Positions 29,129 through 38,669 of a DNA stretch of 64,000 bases are shown here, one piece after another. Under the pieces are notes generated by a model that ran no database searches, had not been told where the DNA came from, and saw only the letters and a list, made by a program, of their open reading frames with translations. The DNA is from Psychrobacter sp. APC 3281 (GTDB lineage Bacteria; Pseudomonadota; Gammaproteobacteria; Pseudomonadales; Moraxellaceae). The position numbers and the translations under genes were made by a program. The stretch covers positions 124,001 through 188,000 of the forward strand of contig NZ_JASDCS010000006.1 of NCBI RefSeq assembly GCF_030407815.1, in the 5' to 3' direction. Positions within the stretch are counted from its first letter, which is position 1. Every line of letters begins with the position of its first letter.

Positions 29129-30310
29129 TTAAGCAAGTTCAATAGCAACAGCTACCGCTTCACCACCACCGATACATAGCGTTGCGATGCCTTTTTTGCC
29201 ACCAGTACGTTTTAGAGAGTTGATAAGCGTAATCAGAATACGAGCACCTGAACAGCCTACTGGATGGCCAAGGGCACATGCACCGCCTTCGATATTTACT
29301 TTGGCATGATCAAGTTTCAGCTCGTCCATCGCAGCCATAGTAACCATCGCAAAGGCTTCGTTAATTTCCCACAGATCTACATCATCTACTGACCAGCCAG
29401 CGCCTGCTAATACTTTTTCGATGGCACCGATTGGCGCAATGGTGAACTCGCTTGGGTGACGTGAGTTTGAGGCAGTAGCAACAATGCGAGCTTGATAGTC
29501 TAGGCCTTCAGCTTTCGCTTGTGACTCTTTCATTACTACGACGGCTGCAGCACCGTCTGAGATTGAGCTAGCGTTTGCAGCAGTAATCGTACCGTCTTTA
29601 GCAAATGCTGGACGTAAAGTAGGAATGCGATCAGCATTAGCAAGGGCAGGTTGCTCATCGGTATCAACAGTTTGCTCGCCTTTGCGAGTGGCAAACGTGA
29701 CAGGCTCGATCTCATCTTTAAAATGGTTGTCTTTGATAGCAGTCAGCGCACGGTTCAATGATTCAATAGCAAACTCATCCATTTGCTCACGTGTATAGCC
29801 TTTTTCATCAGCCATTTCTTGAGCAAACATACCCATTAGCTTACCAGTATCAGCATCTTCTAGGCCATCTAAGAACATATGGTCTTTGACTTCTTTGTGA
29901 CCCATACGATAGCCGCCACGTGAACCTGGCATGATATACGGTGCATTGGTCATTGATTCCATGCCACCTGCAACAGCGACGTTGAAGCTGCCTGCTTTAA
30001 TACCATCATGCGCTTGCATGACTGCTTTTAGGCCTGAACCACAAAGTTTATTGATTGTGACAGCACCAGTCGCATCCGGCAGACCTGCTTTACGCATGGC
30101 TTGACGAGCAGGGCCTTGACCCAAACCTGCCGTCAAGATACAACCCATAATGACTTCATCAACACTGTCAGCGCTAACACCTGAGCGTTCGACAGCAGCT
30201 TTGATAGCGGCGGCACCCAGCTCGGTAGCACTCATGTCTTTTAGTGCGCCTTGAAAGCCGCCCATTGGTGTACGTGCGCCGTTTAGGATTACAATTGCAT
30301 CATTTGACAT
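29129..30310 (-). CDS. Acetyl-CoA C-acetyltransferase (thiolase)
   Basis: The 393-residue product is a biosynthetic-type thiolase. It has the N-terminal ILNGARTPMGGFQG motif and the nucleophile C90 in INKLCGSGLKAV. The GGMESMTNAPY segment, the GGACALGHPVGCSGARI block with the catalytic His, and the C-terminal acid/base Cys in CIGGGEAVA all follow. It condenses or cleaves acetoacetyl-CoA, feeding polyhydroxybutyrate, ketone-body or fatty-acid metabolism. The gene is monocistronic on the minus strand, with AAGGAATAATAACG before the ATG, 109 bases downstream of hom. Whether the main direction is phaA-like or atoB-like cannot be read from the sequence. Confidence 0.94.
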   Translation of the reverse strand: MSNDAIVILNGARTPMGGFQGALKDMSATELGAAAIKAAVERSGVSADSVDEVIMGCILTAGLGQGPARQAMRKAGLPDATGAVTINKLCGSGLKAVMQAHDGIKAGSFNVAVAGGMESMTNAPYIMPGSRGGYRMGHKEVKDHMFLDGLEDADTGKLMGMFAQEMADEKGYTREQMDEFAIESLNRALTAIKDNHFKDEIEPVTFATRKGEQTVDTDEQPALANADRIPTLRPAFAKDGTITAANASSISDGAAAVVVMKESQAKAEGLDYQARIVATASNSRHPSEFTIAPIGAIEKVLAGAGWSVDDVDLWEINEAFAMVTMAAMDELKLDHAKVNIEGGACALGHPVGCSGARILITLINSLKRTGGKKGIATLCIGGGEAVAVAIELA

Positions 30311-30419
30311 CGTTATTATTCCTTGTTGTGCGTTTTGATTAAGTATCTACCAAGAAATCAGATGCCGATTGGCTAGCTTTTGCTTATATTATAAGCATCT
30401 GTCTTCTTCAGTATGTGGT

Positions 30420-31760
30420 TTATGCTAGCTCATCTAATCGTATGCGTACCACTTTATCAGTAATGGTCTCTAATTTTTCAATTTTTTCGATAGCAAGATT
30501 CATCTGACTCTCGACCACAGGTAGCGTCAGAATAATCACCGGCACTTGACCTACTTTATGCGCAGGCTTTTGCAAGATGGCATCGATATTGATACCAGCA
30601 TCACTTAGGATGCGCGTGATATCTGCCAGTACGCCTGGGCTATCATAGGCATGCACACGCAAATAGTATCCAGTTACCATCTGATCGGCACGCAATATAG
30701 GTGTGTCTGATAGCTGGTCAGGGATAAATGCTAAATGCGGGACATGATGTCCAGTGTTGCTCTGATCGTCGCGGTCTTTGCTACCCAGTACACGAACCAA
30801 ATCCATGACATCGGCCATCACTGCAGAAGCGGTTGCACCAGCACCAGCACCATCGCCGCAATAGAGCGTCTGGCCAAGTGGATGCGAGTTAACCAGTACT
30901 GCGTTTTTCACACCATTAACGTTCGCCAGTAGCGCGTCTTGTGGAATAAGTGTCGGGTGTACACGTAATTCAACCCCTGCGTCACTATCATTTTCACTAT
31001 CGCGGCGTACGGCAAACCCTAAATGCTTGATACGGTAACCAAGTTCTTCGGCATAGTTCACGTCTTGCAGGGTAATACCAGTAATACCTTCACAATAGAC
31101 TTTATCAAACTGTAGCGGGATACCAAAAGCGATAGAGGCGAGTAGCGCCAATTTATGAGCAGCATCAATACCTTCAACATCAAAAGTAGGATCTGCTTCT
31201 GCGTAACCCAACTCTTGTGCTTCGCTCAATACGTCAGCAAACGGACGACCCTTATCACGCATTTCGGTCATGATAAAGTTACCAGTACCATTGATAATAC
31301 CCGCGAGCCAGTCGATTTTGTTGGCAGCAAGTGCTTCACGCATTACCTTGATAATTGGAATACCGCCTGCTACCGCTGCTTCATAAGCAACATGCACATT
31401 GTTTTCTTCAGCGAAAGCAAAAATCTCATTACCGTGTTCAGCGAGTAGAGCCTTGTTTGCCGTAACCACATGCTTGCCGTTTTTGATGGCCTGCATAATG
31501 ACGTCTTTGGCTAAGGTGGTACCACCAATCACTTCGATAACAATATCGACGTTGTCGCTTGCGGCAATTGCCATCAGATCGCTGTTTTGCATGATATTGG
31601 TATCAATATCATCACGCTGACGACGCGTACCAACTTCGGTAATAATAATGTCGCGTCCGCTACGGCGTTTTAGCTCATTTAAATTGTCATTGATCAGATT
31701 GATCACGCCCGTTCCGACGGTGCCCAGACCAAGTATCGCTAGTTTGATGGAATTACTCAC
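30420..31760 (-). CDS. hom: Homoserine dehydrogenase
   Basis: The 446-residue product has the NAD(P)-binding motif LGLGTVGTGV near residue 12. The central catalytic domain includes ANKALLAEHG, IINGTGNFIMTEM and EAQELGYAEADPTFDVEG. A C-terminal ACT domain (YYLRVHAYDSPGVLADITRILSDAGINID) probably senses threonine. It reduces aspartate semialdehyde to homoserine on the way to threonine and methionine. The start is GTG, with GAGGA close upstream. In many gamma-proteobacteria dsbC-hom-thrC are neighbours; here dsbC is upstream on the same strand after 416 bases, and thrC is not downstream. Confidence 0.97.
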   Translation of the reverse strand: MSNSIKLAILGLGTVGTGVINLINDNLNELKRRSGRDIIITEVGTRRQRDDIDTNIMQNSDLMAIAASDNVDIVIEVIGGTTLAKDVIMQAIKNGKHVVTANKALLAEHGNEIFAFAEENNVHVAYEAAVAGGIPIIKVMREALAANKIDWLAGIINGTGNFIMTEMRDKGRPFADVLSEAQELGYAEADPTFDVEGIDAAHKLALLASIAFGIPLQFDKVYCEGITGITLQDVNYAEELGYRIKHLGFAVRRDSENDSDAGVELRVHPTLIPQDALLANVNGVKNAVLVNSHPLGQTLYCGDGAGAGATASAVMADVMDLVRVLGSKDRDDQSNTGHHVPHLAFIPDQLSDTPILRADQMVTGYYLRVHAYDSPGVLADITRILSDAGINIDAILQKPAHKVGQVPVIILTLPVVESQMNLAIEKIEKLETITDKVVRIRLDELA

Positions 31761-32176
31761 AGTATCCTCAAGAGGTTAAATACAATGAAGTCAGTATAAG
31801 CGGTGACAGTGTCAAGTGAGTCTGCGACATCAAACAGAATGTCTGTGCGCATTGTCTAGTGCTACCTGCCTATCTACTTCATCGTAGTTGAATAAAAAAA
31901 GCTCAAATAAAAAGGGTGTTGCTCATTTTGCATCGCGCTTTATCGTATCATACCGACAAGGCATTGTGCCGTCTATACAATCTCATAAAAGCCAATGTTC
32001 TAAAGGCTAATATCATAAAGGCCAATGTTATAAAGACAACGTCATCAAGGTTATATCAGCTTACGATTATAAAAAAGCAGTAGCTTCAATCTTGTTTGGC
32101 ATATGTATATGTCATTTATGCTTGGTTGCCAATATTAGTTACTAATATGAGTCACTAATACTGGTAATTTATACGA
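31761..32176. other. Intergenic region dsbC-hom with a short tandem repeat
   Basis: This 416-base interval holds no gene. It contains the two-copy 30-base repeat listed separately and the hom promoter region. No clear dsbC terminator was found. Confidence 0.5.
31983..32042. repeat. Imperfect 30-bp tandem repeat, two copies
   Basis: The units at 31983-32012 and 32013-32042 share TCATAAA-GCCAATGTT-TAAAG-CAA with few differences. A third, badly decayed unit may begin at 32042. The repeat lies in non-coding DNA upstream of hom (minus strand). Confidence 0.75.
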
Positions 32177-33031
32177 TTAGTTAGCACCTACTGCTTGTGC
32201 CAATTCTGCTGCAGGTAAATAACCACCTACTTGTTGTCCTGTTTCGGTAAACACCGCAGGCGTACCGCGCACACCAAGTCTCGACCCTAGAGCCATATGT
32301 TCTTGTACAGGGTTGGCACAGCTAGGGGCTTGTACATTGGCACCGATTTTTGCTTGATCCATCGCAGCTTTACGATCCTGACTACACCAGATAGCTTCCA
32401 TCTTTGGTACAGACTCTTGACTGCGTGGCCATGCCAGATAACGAACCTCGATACCGCGCGCATTGATATCATCCATTTCTGAATGTAGTTTGCGACAGTA
32501 GCCACAGTCTGCATCGGTAAAGGCGTAAATAACGGCCTTGGTTTCGCCTTTTGCTGGATAAATCACCATGTCTTTTTTATCGACGGCTTTTAGCGCTTCT
32601 TGTGCTGTCGTAGCAACCAATGCAGCACTGATATCAACCGGAGCGGCATCACCCACAGCAATGATCTGACCTTGAATAATATGCTTGCCAGCTTTATCAG
32701 TAAAGAAAGAAGGTAGACCTTCAGCGGTCACCCAATAAATACCATCCATATCTGTCGGTACAGCTGAAACGATAGTTTCCTCGATACCAGAGCTTTTTAG
32801 GTTCGCCTGTAATGCCTTCACCACGGTTGCATCATTACCAGCTGAGGGATTAGTAGAAGTGGCTTTTGTCTGTGCAGCGTTTACAACACTGGTATTGCTG
32901 GTTGCATCAGCGGCATTGTTTGAGCAGCCAGCAGCGATACCAACTAACAGTGCACTCATCATAAAACGAGATAGAATGGTACGAGAAAGAGGATTACGCA
33001 AAGTGGGGGTTTTGATAGTGGGGAACGGCAT
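32177..33031 (-). CDS. dsbC: Periplasmic disulfide isomerase DsbC family protein
   Basis: The 284-residue product has the DsbC layout. An N-terminal dimerisation domain (about residues 65-140) contains GIYWVTAEGLPSFFTDKAG. A linker leads to the thioredoxin domain with AFTDADCGYCRKLH (C176, C179), a second Cys pair (WCSQ and SCANP) and the cis-Pro motif RGTPAVFTETG. It rearranges wrong disulfides and is kept reduced by DsbD, whose gene is in this window. The export signal contains C36 in GIAAGCSNN, so it may be a lipoprotein rather than a soluble protein; the -3 residue is Ala, so this is tentative. Confidence 0.92.
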   Translation of the reverse strand: MPFPTIKTPTLRNPLSRTILSRFMMSALLVGIAAGCSNNAADATSNTSVVNAAQTKATSTNPSAGNDATVVKALQANLKSSGIEETIVSAVPTDMDGIYWVTAEGLPSFFTDKAGKHIIQGQIIAVGDAAPVDISAALVATTAQEALKAVDKKDMVIYPAKGETKAVIYAFTDADCGYCRKLHSEMDDINARGIEVRYLAWPRSQESVPKMEAIWCSQDRKAAMDQAKIGANVQAPSCANPVQEHMALGSRLGVRGTPAVFTETGQQVGGYLPAAELAQAVGAN

Positions 33032-33435
33032 ACGGGTTTCCTATAGGCGTCGCGCCTAATCATGAGTTCGTTATAAAAACGCTATAAACTTTTCTATATA
33101 GTAATGTGTCTTGGCAGTGTTTTAAAGGTCTAACATTGAAGAAGTTCTTATAACTTATTGATAATAAAAGATAGGTAATAACAGCCTTCATATTACCATA
33201 TTTACGCCAAATAATAGCAAAGGGAAGGCAGCCAAGAAGTATCAATAAAGCCAACTTTAAAGAATAGCTATCAACATAAATTCAAAAAACAAGATACATT
33301 TGTGCTATTTAACATAGTTGCTTGAACTTGTAGTCTAAGGCTAATCGCATTGTTTTTATAAAAATCTATATAAAATGCGTTGTATAAACCATTTGAGAAC
33401 GACTTACTTTAACAAATTTGCTTTAAGGAGCACAC
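33032..33435. other. Divergent intergenic region dsbC/DUF808
   Basis: This is 404 bases of A/T-rich DNA with no credible gene or notable repeat. It should hold divergent promoters for dsbC and the DUF808 gene. Confidence 0.45.
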
Positions 33436-34377
33436 ATGGCAGGTGCCAGTTTATTAACCTTACTCGATGACATCAGCGTTTTAATGGATGATGTGAGCGT
33501 CATGACCAAAGTTGCCGCCAAAAAAACCGCGGGCTTAGTTGGTGATGATTTAGCACTCAATGCCGAGCAGGTCACAGGGGTTAAGCCAAATCGTGAGCTC
33601 CCCGTCATTTGGGCAGTAGCCAAAGGCTCTGCCGTGAACAAAGTGATTTTAGTACCAGCAGCGCTATTGATCAGTTATTTTATACCGTGGTTGATTACTC
33701 CGCTATTGATGATCGGAGGGTTGTACCTGAGTTATGAAGGGGCTGAAAAGGTCATTCACAAGTTTTGGCCGAAGTTGTTGCCTCATGATGAAGAGCAAAA
33801 TGCCCGCTTAAAGGCTAACGCAGATGAGTCGGTAGATTTGGTCGCGTTTGAAAAAGACAAAATCAAAGGTGCCATACGTACCGATTTTATCTTGTCAGCT
33901 GAGATTATTGTTATCTCTTTAGGCGCAATTACAGCAGCTGGTGGCGATATTGTCCAAAAAGGCATCGTACTTTCGATAGTGGCTGCTGTCGTGACTGTCA
34001 GTATTTACGGCTTAGTTGCAGGCATCGTAAAGATTGATGATGCAGGTCTGCACTTGATTGAAAACTCACAAGCAGGTGATAGTAAGCGCAAGTTTGGCGA
34101 GTTTATGCTTGCAGCTGCGCCAAAGCTTATGAAGTTTTTATCCATAGCGGGCACGATTGCGATGTTCTTGGTGGGCGGCGGTATTATCGTTCACGGTATC
34201 GGCTTTTTGCATCACAGTGTAGAAGATATTGCTCATCTTACTGGGGTATTTGAAGGGTTAACCGCGTCATTGTTAAATGGATTGGTCGGACTGATTGTTG
34301 GCGCTATTGTAGTAGCTATTGTTACTACTATTGGTAAAATCCGTGGTAAAGATGACACAGCGTCTTCTGCACACTAA
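33436..34377 (+). CDS. DUF808 (YedI-like) inner-membrane protein
   Basis: The 313-residue product begins with MAGASLLTLLDDISVLMDDVSVMTKVAAKKTAG, the signature of the DUF808/YedI family. Hydrophobic helices lie at about residues 70-100, 150-190, 230-260 and 275-300. A conserved block PVIWAVAKGSAVNKVILVPAALL and a YEGAEK motif follow the N-terminal region. The function of the family is unknown. A textbook AAGGAG lies five bases upstream of the ATG. The gene converges on rne with a shared terminator. Confidence 0.9.
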   Translation: MAGASLLTLLDDISVLMDDVSVMTKVAAKKTAGLVGDDLALNAEQVTGVKPNRELPVIWAVAKGSAVNKVILVPAALLISYFIPWLITPLLMIGGLYLSYEGAEKVIHKFWPKLLPHDEEQNARLKANADESVDLVAFEKDKIKGAIRTDFILSAEIIVISLGAITAAGGDIVQKGIVLSIVAAVVTVSIYGLVAGIVKIDDAGLHLIENSQAGDSKRKFGEFMLAAAPKLMKFLSIAGTIAMFLVGGGIIVHGIGFLHHSVEDIAHLTGVFEGLTASLLNGLVGLIVGAIVVAIVTTIGKIRGKDDTASSAH

Positions 34378-34439
34378 GCTTATCTGCTTTTTATTGTCTC
34401 TCGTTTGAATTAGCAAGTAAGTTTGACTGTATTAAAATA

Positions 34440-34475
34440 AAAAGCCCCAAAGCTACGAATAGCTTTGGGGCTTTT
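34440..34475. terminator. Bidirectional terminator between the DUF808 gene and rne
   Basis: The perfect stem AAAAGCCCCAAAGCTA/TAGCTTTGGGGCTTTT with a CGAA tetraloop is flanked by A and T runs and serves both converging genes. Confidence 0.95.
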
Positions 34476-34493
34476 ACGTTTGAGTTTATGTAA

Positions 34494-37400
34494 CTAGCTA
34501 TCGCTATCTGTATCATCAGATGCGAGCTTTTCAGCCTGCGTCGGCTTCTTATGCTCCGTCTTAGGCTTACGACTGCGCGCCTTTGGTACTTTTGGCGTAG
34601 TCAGATTAAACATACCGGTCTGTGGTAGCAATTGCTCAGCCACATTTTCGATCATGTTTTTATAGCTGGCTATGGTCGTCTTAGACTTAGCTGCTTGACT
34701 ATCATCTTTGCTAGCCTCTTTAGTATCTTCTACTACTACCGATTCAGTCGTCTGCTCAGTCTCTGCAGCTATGTTTTCTGAAGCATCTTCTACCACACTG
34801 ACAGTTTGCTCTGTAGAGATTTCGACTTCTGCATCCTTAGCTTCTGACTGAGCGCGCTCGACTTCTAGCAAGTGCTCACTATCAGCACTGACGTTTTCTG
34901 TCTGTGTCTGATTGGCGAGGGCAGTTGCTTCAACGTCATGCGCATCGACTTCGCTATCGGTTTCGGTTTGCTCGACGATAGCTTGTTCAGCAGGTACGCT
35001 CAATACAGCTGGTTCCTGATAATCAGGATGCTGACCACGTGGATCATTGCTAGCACGCTTAGTGATAGCACGTGGCTCAACGTCTGTCTTACCTTGCGCG
35101 GCTGCGAATTGACTGACCGCTTGGGTCATCGATTCAAAGCGTGCAAGGTAGTCGGCAGCCAATGGTTGATAGCCATAGTTGCTAAAGTCAAAGCTCTGGC
35201 TAGCAGCATCAGAGCTATTAGCAGTACTCTGAGATTGCTCATTATACAAAGCAATAGTCGCGATAAAGCAGTTGATAATGCCTTCTTCCGCTAAGCGCGT
35301 TTGCGCTTCTGGTAGCGTGGCACGAATAAACTCACCAACCGTACCACGTATTGCTGACACATTAGTAGCAGCTGGCTTGTCCGCTTGAGTGGCTTGCTGA
35401 GCGAGTACTACACGTGGATCGTTACTTGCTTGCCCAAATTTCTCAGCAGTCACATAACGTGCGCCAAATAGTGCTTCATGGGTTAGCTCAAGTGCTGAGT
35501 TACTCACATTACTTGTGCTTGCACTATTACTATCAGCCTGAGTATTTTGAGCTTCATCACTCTTACTCACATTTTCAGCAGTCCTGGTTTCCTGCTGTTT
35601 TGGAGTCTGAGTTTCTTTAGCTTCTTCTACGTCAGTAGTTACCGACGTTGGAGCTTCCGCTTTACTTTCGGTGTTACTCGTAGAGGTCGATTGAGCTTCT
35701 ACAACTACAGGTGCTTTTTTCTCTTCAGCAGCCTGCTCATGCTTAGGTACATCTTTTTGTACCTTAGCTTGTACGGTAGATGCACGCTTATCATCATTTA
35801 CCTGATTAGCATGGGTTTCCACCGTACTTTTTGCATTATCACTTTTCTTATCAGCGTTCGGAGCACTGGTGTTCTGCTTATCAGTGCTCTGCTCATTGCT
35901 ACTATGCTTATCAGTAGGTTTTTGAGCAGCTGTTTCGTTTGAATGCTCATCTTTTGCTACGTTATTTGTCGCGCTTCGCTGCTCACTAGGCTGAGTTTTG
36001 GCCTGTGTAGATTTGCTATCATCTAAAGATAGATGCACCACTTCAGGCGCTTTTAGCTCAGTTGGCGCTTCATTAACCTGTAGCACGACCTCGTTAGGGT
36101 CTTGATTGCGACGTGCACTATGTTGATTTTTGCTACTGGCAGCATCGTTGTTTCTAGCGTTCTGCTGTTTGCTCTGTTTAACGTTGTCTGCCGTGAGTGT
36201 CTCACCGCGCTCTAGCTTACCGCGTGAGCCGCGTTGGCTATGCGATTTACGCTTAGTACGAGTTTGCTCATCTGCTTTAGAGCTGTTTTCGTTATCAGCA
36301 TCATTGCGCTCACTTGCGTTACGATTGCTGTTCTGTTGATTGCTATCTTGGCGGTTATTACGATTGCGATCGTTCGTGCGTCTATTATCATGCTGACGCT
36401 TGTCTTGCTGTCTTTGGTCTTGAGTATCAGACGATTTGTCATCAGCATTGTTTGAGTTAGTACTTTCTGAGCTACTGTTTACGTTGCCAGCAGTCTCGTC
36501 AGTTGCCTCTTTTCTTTGACGCGGCTTAGAAGATCTAGACTTACGCGGCTTACGTCTTCTTCTGTCTTCATTGCTGCTGTCGTCAGTATCGTTGTCATTA
36601 CGACGCGCCTGTTGACGATTAGCGTTGTTATCTGACTGTTGGCTTTCGTTTTTCTGACTGTTGCTTTGTTGAGTTGGCTGCTCACTAGTTGTTGCAGCGG
36701 CACTATTCAAGGCATTGCTATCAACTTGACCAAACGAGCCTAAGCTTTGCGCGCCCGTGTTTACTAGCGCCTCGATTGCTTCAGCGGCATCTCGGCTACT
36801 GACACTAGGCGTCGTAGTGGCTTGCGGTGCTTGAGCAAATAGGTTTGATAACCACGCAACGGCTTTTGGTTGGGCAGTAGTTTCAACACTCTGTGTTTGC
36901 GGCGCTATTGGAGCGGCAACACTAGCGGTTTTATTAGCTTGCGGTGCATGTGCAGGCGACACGTCGTTGGTATTTTTATGATTACGACGATCATTGCTAT
37001 GATTTACCGTATCGTTCTGTGCTTGCGTGGCTGCATTCGGCTGAGTGTTTGAGCGGCTCTGCTTATCATCTGTATTTTTACGAGGTTGGCGAGTAGGCTG
37101 CTGTTCAGGACGCTCTTTTTCAGCAGTCTGCCAGTCAACGTTGTAGCCAAGGTCACTGTGCTCTTGTTGCTGAGTATCAGTGATACGCTCATAGCTTGAT
37201 GGAGCAAAGCCATCACGGTTGAAGTGAAGCTTGAAGTTTGGTGATTCTAAATGCGCATGTGGCAAAATAGTGATACGCGTGCCACTGTCTTGCTCAAGAT
37301 AAACCAAGCTGTCGCGCTTTTCATTTAATAAGAATGCAGCGATGTCTGTTGGGACTTCTGCTTGTACTTCACCTTGGCGTTCTTTAAGGGCGATTTGCTC

Positions 37401-38669
37401 AATTTGACGCATGATAGATAGTGACAATGAGCGCAAGTCACGAATCATACCGTTGCCGTGACAACGTGGGCAGATATAGCCAGTTGACTCTTCCAATGAA
37501 GGACGTAGACGTTGACGGCTCATTTCCATTAGACCGAACTTAGAAATATCACCAAATTGAACACGTGCACGGTCATATTTGGTCGCATCAATTAGACGTT
37601 TTTCTACTTCTTTTTGGTGCTTGTTGTCATTCATGTCAATGAAATCAATGACAATCAAACCACCCATATCACGCAAACGAAGCTGACGAGCAATCTCATC
37701 AGCTGCTTCTAAGTTGGTATGGTAAGCAGTCTCAGCAACGTCTGAACCTTTGGTTGACTTAGCTGAGTTAATGTCGATAGAGACTAGTGCTTCTGTTTGG
37801 TCAATAACGATTGAACCACCTGAGGGCAGACGAACTTCACGCTGATAAGCGGTTTCGATTTGTTTTTCGATATTGAAACGCGAAAACATCGGTTCATAAT
37901 CGGTATATTTGCGTAGCTTTTCGGCTTGTTTTGGCATTACCGCATCGATAAACCCAGCCGCTTCAATGTAAGCGTTTTCGTTATCAATCCAAATCTCAGC
38001 GATATCATCGCGAAGATAATCACGAACGGCACGTGTGACAACGCCCGCTTCTTGGTGAACCAAGCGCGGTGAAGGGTATTTTTGGTTTTGTTCTTGAATG
38101 GCTTGCCAAATGTTGAGCAAGTGGTTTAGATCGTGCTGCAAGTCTTCTTGCGTTTTACCAATACCAGCAGTACGAATGATGACACTCATACCTTTTGGCA
38201 AATCAAGATTGCTCAGCATACGTTTCATGTCTTCGCGCAGTTTGCCTGAGATTTGACGTGAGATACCACCGCCGCGAGGGTTGTTTGGCATCAATACTAG
38301 GTAGCGACCGGCTAATGACACATACGTCGATAGGGCAGCGCCTTTATTGCCGCGCTCTTCTTTTTCGACTTGGACGATTAGCTCGTCGCCTTCTTTGATC
38401 AGTTTTTTGATGTTTTCGTCACGTGGGTTGCCGCTTAGGTATTCAGCAGAGATTTCACGAATCGGCAAAAAGCCTTGACGCTGAGAACCGTATTCGACAA
38501 ATACTGCTTCAAGCGATGGCTCGACGCGGGTCACGTGGCCTTTATAGATATTAGATTTTTTTTGCTCGCGAGTACGGTTTTCTAGATCGAAATCGTACAG
38601 ATGATTGCCTTTACATAAGGCGACACGAATTTCTTCGTTTTGAGTGGCGTTGATCAAAATGCGTTTCAT
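34494..38669 (-). CDS. rne: Ribonuclease E
   Basis: RNase E makes the main endonucleolytic cuts in mRNA decay and in tRNA and rRNA processing, and scaffolds the degradosome. The catalytic half (residues 1 to about 530) starts MKRILINATQ and has an S1 domain (about 36-120). The magnesium-site aspartates lie in VSIDINSAKSTKG and IDFIDM, and the zinc-link in CPRCHGNG. The non-catalytic half, about 860 residues, is low-complexity. It has Gln/Asn/Arg-rich stretches, an Arg-rich element RRRRKPRKSRSSK likely to bind RNA, long Glu/Ala/Thr-rich parts and a basic end. At 1391 residues it is well above the 1061 of E. coli. AGGATACAAAT precedes the ATG. Confidence 0.97.
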   Translation of the reverse strand: MKRILINATQNEEIRVALCKGNHLYDFDLENRTREQKKSNIYKGHVTRVEPSLEAVFVEYGSQRQGFLPIREISAEYLSGNPRDENIKKLIKEGDELIVQVEKEERGNKGAALSTYVSLAGRYLVLMPNNPRGGGISRQISGKLREDMKRMLSNLDLPKGMSVIIRTAGIGKTQEDLQHDLNHLLNIWQAIQEQNQKYPSPRLVHQEAGVVTRAVRDYLRDDIAEIWIDNENAYIEAAGFIDAVMPKQAEKLRKYTDYEPMFSRFNIEKQIETAYQREVRLPSGGSIVIDQTEALVSIDINSAKSTKGSDVAETAYHTNLEAADEIARQLRLRDMGGLIVIDFIDMNDNKHQKEVEKRLIDATKYDRARVQFGDISKFGLMEMSRQRLRPSLEESTGYICPRCHGNGMIRDLRSLSLSIMRQIEQIALKERQGEVQAEVPTDIAAFLLNEKRDSLVYLEQDSGTRITILPHAHLESPNFKLHFNRDGFAPSSYERITDTQQQEHSDLGYNVDWQTAEKERPEQQPTRQPRKNTDDKQSRSNTQPNAATQAQNDTVNHSNDRRNHKNTNDVSPAHAPQANKTASVAAPIAPQTQSVETTAQPKAVAWLSNLFAQAPQATTTPSVSSRDAAEAIEALVNTGAQSLGSFGQVDSNALNSAAATTSEQPTQQSNSQKNESQQSDNNANRQQARRNDNDTDDSSNEDRRRRKPRKSRSSKPRQRKEATDETAGNVNSSSESTNSNNADDKSSDTQDQRQQDKRQHDNRRTNDRNRNNRQDSNQQNSNRNASERNDADNENSSKADEQTRTKRKSHSQRGSRGKLERGETLTADNVKQSKQQNARNNDAASSKNQHSARRNQDPNEVVLQVNEAPTELKAPEVVHLSLDDSKSTQAKTQPSEQRSATNNVAKDEHSNETAAQKPTDKHSSNEQSTDKQNTSAPNADKKSDNAKSTVETHANQVNDDKRASTVQAKVQKDVPKHEQAAEEKKAPVVVEAQSTSTSNTESKAEAPTSVTTDVEEAKETQTPKQQETRTAENVSKSDEAQNTQADSNSASTSNVSNSALELTHEALFGARYVTAEKFGQASNDPRVVLAQQATQADKPAATNVSAIRGTVGEFIRATLPEAQTRLAEEGIINCFIATIALYNEQSQSTANSSDAASQSFDFSNYGYQPLAADYLARFESMTQAVSQFAAAQGKTDVEPRAITKRASNDPRGQHPDYQEPAVLSVPAEQAIVEQTETDSEVDAHDVEATALANQTQTENVSADSEHLLEVERAQSEAKDAEVEISTEQTVSVVEDASENIAAETEQTTESVVVEDTKEASKDDSQAAKSKTTIASYKNMIENVAEQLLPQTGMFNLTTPKVPKARSRKPKTEHKKPTQAEKLASDDTDSDS

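Noticed and set aside
30381..30397. Palindrome TGCTTATATTATAAGCA between hom and the thiolase gene
   Set aside because: The hairpin has no T run on either strand and is too short to call a terminator.
34872..37052. Several open frames opposite the rne C-terminal half
   Set aside because: They arise from the low-complexity codons of rne on the other strand and lack start signals.
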